Of a stretch of DNA of 64,000 nt, positions 60,284 to 64,000 are shown piece after piece (the stretch's first letter is position 1; each line of letters opens with the position of its first letter). The stretch is from JAJDYQ01 sp965214035 (GTDB lineage Bacteria; Pseudomonadota; Gammaproteobacteria; JAJDYQ01). The stretch covers positions 806,001-870,000 of the forward strand of contig OZ243932.1 in NCBI GenBank assembly GCA_965214035.1, written 5' to 3'. A model generated the notes under the pieces. That model was not told the origin of the DNA. It ran no database searches and worked only from the letters and a program-made list of their open reading frames with translations. A program made the position numbers and the translations under genes.

Positions 60284-61538
60284 AACGAAGTGCCTCAACC
60301 GGATGGGTGCGGGACGCCCTCCAGGCTGGGTACAAAGTGGCCAGCACGGTTATCAGAAAGCTGATCACGCAAATCAGTATAACATCTGCCCACAGTACCA
60401 GTGAGGGAACATCGCTGATGTAATAAATGCTGGAGTCAAGAAAGCTGGTTTGGAAAATCTGCTCTATATACTGTACGATGGATTCCAGATGAGTCGCCAG
60501 GGTCACGCCACCTGCCATGCCGACCAGAGTTCCCAGCAGGCCAATTACTATTCCCTGGATCATAAATATCCGCATGACAGATGCCGGCGACATTCCCAGT
60601 GTGCGCAGTATGGCGATATCGGACTCCTTGTCTGTCACAACCATCACCAGAGTAGAGACAATGTTAAAGGCAGCTACCACTACGATGAGCGATAGAATGA
60701 TAAACATAATGGTCTTTTCCATCTTTACTGCCCGGAAGAAATTAGCATGTCGGCGTGTCCAGTCACTGACCCAATAGCGTCCCGCCAGCTGTTGTGAAAG
60801 CTCATGTCGCTTTCTGGGCGCATCAAACAGATTTTCAATCTTAAAGCGCACTCCGCTGACCTTTCCCTTGAGACGTAAGAATTTTGCCGCATCATCCATG
60901 TGAGCAAGAATCAAACCGCTATCGAACTCGTGCATGCCAACATCAAAGATACCAACCAGAGTAAAGTTTCTCAGTCGTGGTATAACGCCGATCGGAGATA
61001 CGTTGAGTTGCGGTGCAATCACGGTCAATTTGTCACCGGGAATCACGCCCAGCGACCGGGCCAACTCGGCACCCACGATCACGCCAAAATCGCCGGCCTT
61101 CAAATCCGATAGCTTCCCGACTGTCATTTTGTCGGCAACTGCGGACACAAAAGACTCCCGTTCAGGCAGAATTCCGCGCATCAGTGCAGCATTGACATTG
61201 CCGGTGTGGCTTAACATAACTTCTCCCCGTACATAGGGAGCACTGCCTGTCATGTCTGAATCATCTGAAAAGGTATTCGTTATTGATTCCCAGTTGTCAA
61301 TGCCACCACCGCTGATACCCGACACCGTAATATGCGAGGTCATTATCAGGATGCGGTCACGCAACTCTTGCTGAAATCCATTCATGACAGACAAAACGGT
61401 TATCAGCAAAATAATTGCCAGCGCTATGCCCAGAATGGAAATCAGAGAAATAAAAGAGATAAAATGATTGCGCCTTTGGGCCCGTAGATACCGTAGGCCA
61501 ATCAGTAGCTCAATGGCAAGATTCATAGCAAGATTCAT
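60276..61538 (-). CDS. lolC: Lipoprotein-releasing ABC transporter permease (LolC/LolE family)
   Basis: This 420-residue protein has an N-terminal helix within FISFISLISILGIALAIILLITVLSVMNGF, a large periplasmic domain (about 50-265) and three C-terminal helices (MFIILSLIVVVAAFNIVSTL, FMIQGIVIGLLGTLVGMAGG). Only one such gene is present, as in species with a LolF-type or homodimeric permease. The N-terminus MNLAMNLAIEL comes from a 12-base tandem duplication of the start region, so the second ATG (61526) may be the ancestral start. Confidence 0.92.
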   Translation of the reverse strand: MNLAMNLAIELLIGLRYLRAQRRNHFISFISLISILGIALAIILLITVLSVMNGFQQELRDRILIMTSHITVSGISGGGIDNWESITNTFSDDSDMTGSAPYVRGEVMLSHTGNVNAALMRGILPERESFVSAVADKMTVGKLSDLKAGDFGVIVGAELARSLGVIPGDKLTVIAPQLNVSPIGVIPRLRNFTLVGIFDVGMHEFDSGLILAHMDDAAKFLRLKGKVSGVRFKIENLFDAPRKRHELSQQLAGRYWVSDWTRRHANFFRAVKMEKTIMFIILSLIVVVAAFNIVSTLVMVVTDKESDIAILRTLGMSPASVMRIFMIQGIVIGLLGTLVGMAGGVTLATHLESIVQYIEQIFQTSFLDSSIYYISDVPSLVLWADVILICVISFLITVLATLYPAWRASRTHPVEALRYE

Positions 61539-62043
61539 AGAATGACCATTAAAGCATAATCCGAACCCGGCAATGGCAAAATATTACCACCAGGTTGGAA
61601 CAGAGCATAGAGTTGGTTCCCTCTGCTCAAAAGTAATGGTGAAAACATGATTATCGACTACGCTGCTTATACTGTCTTACCATCATGGTGGCATGTATTA
61701 TTTTAACTTCTGTTAATATATTCATAGCTTGTAAAACCCTGATTTCATAATAGTTTTGTGTGATTGAGCGAAGTGTCTTTCCAGAAGAGGAAAGGGGAGC
61801 AAGTGATTGATTTAAAAAAGAAAAAGTGGCATTATTCTTTGCTACTGCTTTCACAAGTGGGTAATAAAGCTGTCCATAACCGTTTTTGAATATTTGTAGA
61901 AAATAGTATTTTTTTTTTGTAGAAAATAGTATTTTTTTCAGGAAACTGGTACAGTCCGTCTCAAATATGATTTCAGTAGCACCCAAGAACGGAATAATTA
62001 TCCGCGGAATCTGCCCGCTTTAAACAATTTCAGGAGTGCGCCT
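61539..62043. other. AT-rich intergenic region upstream of the acidic peptide gene
   Basis: About 500 bases are low in G+C. They contain a 23-base tandem repeat (61896-61941) and several T-runs. A minus-strand open frame of 111 codons (61651-61986) is present but looks spurious. Confidence 0.45.
61896..61941 (+). repeat. Tandem 23-bp repeat with T-runs
   Basis: Two adjacent copies begin GTAGAAAATAGTA, followed by 10 and then 7 T. The second copy ends near 61941. It may be replication slippage or part of a regulatory AT-rich tract. Confidence 0.7.
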
Positions 62044-62181
62044 ATGCGTAAGTTCTATTTTATTTTAATGGCCCTGTTTCTGACTGCCGGCATGCCCATA
62101 CTCCATGCAGAAGATAGTGCGGACAAGTCCAGCGATGAAGAAACCGAGAGTGAGGAAGAAGCCGAGCCTGAGTGCGATTAA
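62044..62181 (+). CDS. Tiny secreted acidic peptide
   Basis: This 45-residue protein has a signal peptide (residues 1-22, FYFILMALFLTAGMPILHA). The mature tail of about 23 residues is dominated by Glu, Asp and Ser and contains one Cys near the end (PECD). An AGGAG site is 8-10 bases upstream. It resembles small acidic exported peptides that may bind metals or polycations, but no family is recognised. It is followed by the rhodanese-like gene, 143 bases away. Confidence 0.65.
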   Translation: MRKFYFILMALFLTAGMPILHAEDSADKSSDEETESEEEAEPECD

Positions 62182-62324
62182 GTATCAAAGCACAAACTTC
62201 AAGAATTCTTATTCCGGGCTGTGGTCAACAGACCGGTGGGAATGCCATAATCCTGCGGATTATTGAATGACAATTTTTTAACGACCCATTTTAGACAGAA
62301 ATGTCCTTAGGAGGGAATAAGTCT

Positions 62325-62981
62325 ATGAAATTAACTAAAACACTGGCGTCTGGCGCCGTTATTATTGGTCTGGTTCTGTCTGGTTCTGCCTCAGCCCAGG
62401 AACTGGCGGTAGGCATCACGCCGACTGAAGACTCTTTCACTGTCAAGCATAACGGCAGAAACCATAAAATCATGCGCGATCAAAACGAGAAGGCAACTGT
62501 TATTCCGGCCTTTGCTAAAACATCACGCAAGTGCCCCCCTTTCTGCATCCAGCCTTCAGTTCTGGCTCCCGGTGTAGAGACAATCGGTGAAGTTGAGGTC
62601 ATCAAATATGCTGTTCAGATGTCTGATGGCGATGACAGTATCATTCTGGTTGACTCCCGCACACCGGATTGGGTGGCTAAAGGTACTATCCCTTCGGCTA
62701 AAAATCTGCCTTGGACCAAGCTGAATCCGGCTAAAGGTGCTGACCCTATTTCTATTGGTGAGATCATGGAAGACGAGTTTGGGGCAACCCAGCAGGAAGG
62801 TCTGTGGGACTTCTCTAACGCCAAAACTGCTGTCATGTTCTGCAATGGTATGTGGTGTGGTCAGTCCCCAAATAATATCAAGAACCTGCTGAGATTTGGT
62901 TATCCGGCCCATAAGATCAAGTGGTACCGTGGTGGTATGCAGGATTGGGCCATCCTCGGCCTGACTACTGCCAAGCCTTAA
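62325..62981 (+). CDS. Periplasmic rhodanese-like protein
   Basis: This 218-residue protein has a signal peptide (residues 1-24, ending SASAQ) and a C-terminal rhodanese domain with ILVDSRTPDWVAKGTIPSAK and the active-site loop VMFCNGMWCGQSP. The first Cys of that loop is the expected sulfur-accepting residue; a CPPFC pair near residue 70 may form a disulfide. Rhodaneses carry persulfide sulfur; this one acts outside the cytoplasm. I chose the ATG at 62325, preceded by TTAGGAGGG. Two terminators follow, so the gene is probably well expressed. Confidence 0.88.
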   Translation: MKLTKTLASGAVIIGLVLSGSASAQELAVGITPTEDSFTVKHNGRNHKIMRDQNEKATVIPAFAKTSRKCPPFCIQPSVLAPGVETIGEVEVIKYAVQMSDGDDSIILVDSRTPDWVAKGTIPSAKNLPWTKLNPAKGADPISIGEIMEDEFGATQQEGLWDFSNAKTAVMFCNGMWCGQSPNNIKNLLRFGYPAHKIKWYRGGMQDWAILGLTTAKP

Positions 62982-63002
62982 TATGCTTAAGGTCTGAGAA
63001 GT

Positions 63003-63027
63003 AAAGCCGGGCAGTTAACGGCTTTTC
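63003..63027 (+). terminator. Terminator-like stem after the rhodanese gene, first
   Basis: AAAGCCG pairs with CGGCTTT (63019-63025) around a nine-base loop, ending in a short T-run. It is the weaker of two consecutive stems. Confidence 0.55.
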
Positions 63028-63057
63028 TTCCCGCTGATTATTCAGGCTGAAATAGAG

Positions 63058-63084
63058 AGGCGGTAATTGTTTACCGCCTTTTTT
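63058..63084 (+). terminator. Strong intrinsic terminator after the rhodanese gene, second
   Basis: A nine-pair stem, AGGCGGTAA/TTACCGCCT, with a four-base loop is followed by six T. It is a textbook rho-independent terminator. Confidence 0.85.
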
Positions 63085-63150
63085 ATCTGGGGTCTGTCAG
63101 TACGAATGAGGATCCATCATCCAGCAACCTTATACGTTTTCAAAATATAT

Positions 63151-64000
63151 GAACCTACCTCAAAATCAAATTATTTTCAGAGTAGTATATCGTTGCTTGC
63201 ATAAATAAGCTGACAGGTGAAAGCCGGGATCGTATTAAGCACTACTTGCCCTCCCACAAGAACCGTTCGCAAATCGGTTCCTGTCAGAAAAGTTCTTGAG
63301 GCTGTCTTGGGGATTTTGGGCACAGGTACATAATGACACATGCTGTCACAGTACCACTTCAACTATAAAACAGTACACACCGATGCTTTTGGATGAAGCT
63401 CTGACGCGGTTGTGGCGGGTCACTATCTTCATGAAAGCGTCATACAAGACGGCACTGCTCTATGGTGCTGTTGCCTTGATATCCATGGTCGCGGGAGTGC
63501 TGGCTGCACAATGGCTGCAAGGCGATAAAAGCACCCCGATACAGACAGAGCGGCAGGTTGGCATACCTGAAATCAGACCCGACTTCAGCTTGAACAGTCT
63601 TGAAGGCGACAGACGCAGCCTGAGCGAATGGGACGGCAACATTATCCTGCTCAACTTCTGGGCAACCTGGTGCCCTCCCTGCCGCAAGGAAATGCCGGAT
63701 TTTATTGAGCTGCGCGAACAACTCGAAGGCGAGCCGTTGGAAATTATCGATGTAGCCATTGATCAGGCCGAACCCGTACAGGATTTTGTTGATGAAATTG
63801 GCGTGGAATACCCGATCCTGCTTGCTGAACTGGAAGGGCTGACCATCATGCGGGAGTATGGCAACCAACTGACAACCCTGCCCTATACCGCTGTCATTGA
63901 CCGGAATCAGAGGATCATCAAAACCTTCCGCACCGAGGTCACCAAAGAAGATGTGCTTGAGGCTATACAGCCGTTGCTTTCTGATTCGGTGGTTGTGGCG
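63151..64000 (+). mobile_element. Second copy of the left end of the IS5-ended element (runs off window)
   Basis: Homology to 4271 onward begins exactly at the first base of the inverted repeat (GAACCTACCTCAAAAT, one mismatch) and continues without break to the end of the window. Across the shared noncoding part there are eight substitutions and one 2-base insertion; across the shared coding part, ten substitutions. The flank is ATATAT rather than the CTA seen at copy A. Whether cassettes and a transposase follow cannot be seen. Confidence 0.8.
63431..64000 (+). CDS. TlpA/ResA-like thiol:disulfide oxidoreductase (copy B, truncated by window edge)
   Basis: The first 190 codons match copy A (4549-5124), with the same membrane anchor and WCPPC active site. 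Six residue changes are H5Y, F103L, G107D, H112Q, K133E and V154A. Seven of the ten base changes alter the protein and three are silent. Only the last residue and the stop codon are missing at the edge. It lies after the rhodanese-like gene, itself a sulfur protein of the periplasm, which may be coincidence. Confidence 0.92.
   Translation, partial: MKASYKTALLYGAVALISMVAGVLAAQWLQGDKSTPIQTERQVGIPEIRPDFSLNSLEGDRRSLSEWDGNIILLNFWATWCPPCRKEMPDFIELREQLEGEPLEIIDVAIDQAEPVQDFVDEIGVEYPILLAELEGLTIMREYGNQLTTLPYTAVIDRNQRIIKTFRTEVTKEDVLEAIQPLLSDSVVVA

Noticed and set aside
61651..61986. Minus-strand 111-codon frame in the AT-rich region
   Set aside because: It spans the T-run tandem repeat, giving runs of Lys and Phe/Tyr, lacks a ribosome-binding site and resembles no family.

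Overview
The window reads as chromosome of a Gram-negative gammaproteobacterium. The conserved gene orders algH-ruvX-pyrR, rimP-nusA-infB-rbfA-truB-rpsO-pnp, exbB-exbD-msbA-lpxK-kdsB and lolC-lolD, together with EttA, PdxB and a one-gene LolC/E family permease, all fit that class. No rRNA, tRNA or CRISPR array was recognised. A sulfur-oxidising or marine lifestyle is suggested only weakly, by a periplasmic rhodanese-like protein, a DUF302 protein and an orphan integron cassette cluster; I do not assign a genus.

Layout. 1-3.5 kb, minus strand: pyrR (cut by the window edge), ruvX, algH, a Trm112-like protein, a cytosolic 5'-nucleotidase, a Sel1-repeat protein and a small membrane protein. 3.7-4.3 kb: an orphan FimT/GspH pseudopilin. 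4271-7837: a 3.57-kb accessory block bounded by matching 16-bp IS5-type inverted repeats and a TA target duplication. It carries a membrane-anchored TlpA-like thioredoxin, a group of integron gene cassettes with attC-like sites but no integrase, and a truncated IS5-family transposase at its right end. A second, 97-98 percent identical copy of its left end plus the thioredoxin gene begins at 63151 and runs off the window. 8-18 kb: metZ, a phosphomannomutase, a dynamin-like membrane GTPase and a two-gene RND efflux system whose pump has an unusual Lys/Ala/Pro-rich tail. 18.1-23.2 kb: an AlbA_2/HATPase protein overlapping a ParA-like ATPase, then a small secreted protein, a second ParA-like ATPase, a membrane-anchored TPR-like protein and a DUF302 protein.

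23.3-32 kb is the transcription/translation operon from rimP to pnp, with a probable promoter followed by a terminator-like attenuator before rimP and another promoter before rpsO. 32-36.5 kb: pdxB, a UPF0114 membrane protein, accA, tilS and a small coiled-coil protein. 36.7-45.8 kb is the most striking locus: a giant Calx-beta-type repeat autotransporter whose 5' end carries a run of 26 C. As written, the upstream start and the main frame are out of register by one base, the hallmark of phase variation by slipped-strand mispairing.

45.9-50 kb, minus strand: ribD, nrdR, glyA and an AcuC-like deacetylase. 50.3-52 kb: ettA. 52-59 kb, minus strand: kdsB, lpxK, msbA, exbD, exbB and comEC; comEC is interrupted by two in-frame stop codons. 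59-61.5 kb: a DUF2062 protein, lolD and lolC/E. 62-63 kb: a tiny acidic secreted peptide and the rhodanese-like protein, closed by two tandem terminators.

The themes worth follow-up are surface variation (the C-tract autotransporter), gene movement (the IS-bounded cassette block and thioredoxin duplication), and gene decay (comEC, a frameshifted cassette gene, and possibly the RND adaptor 3' end).
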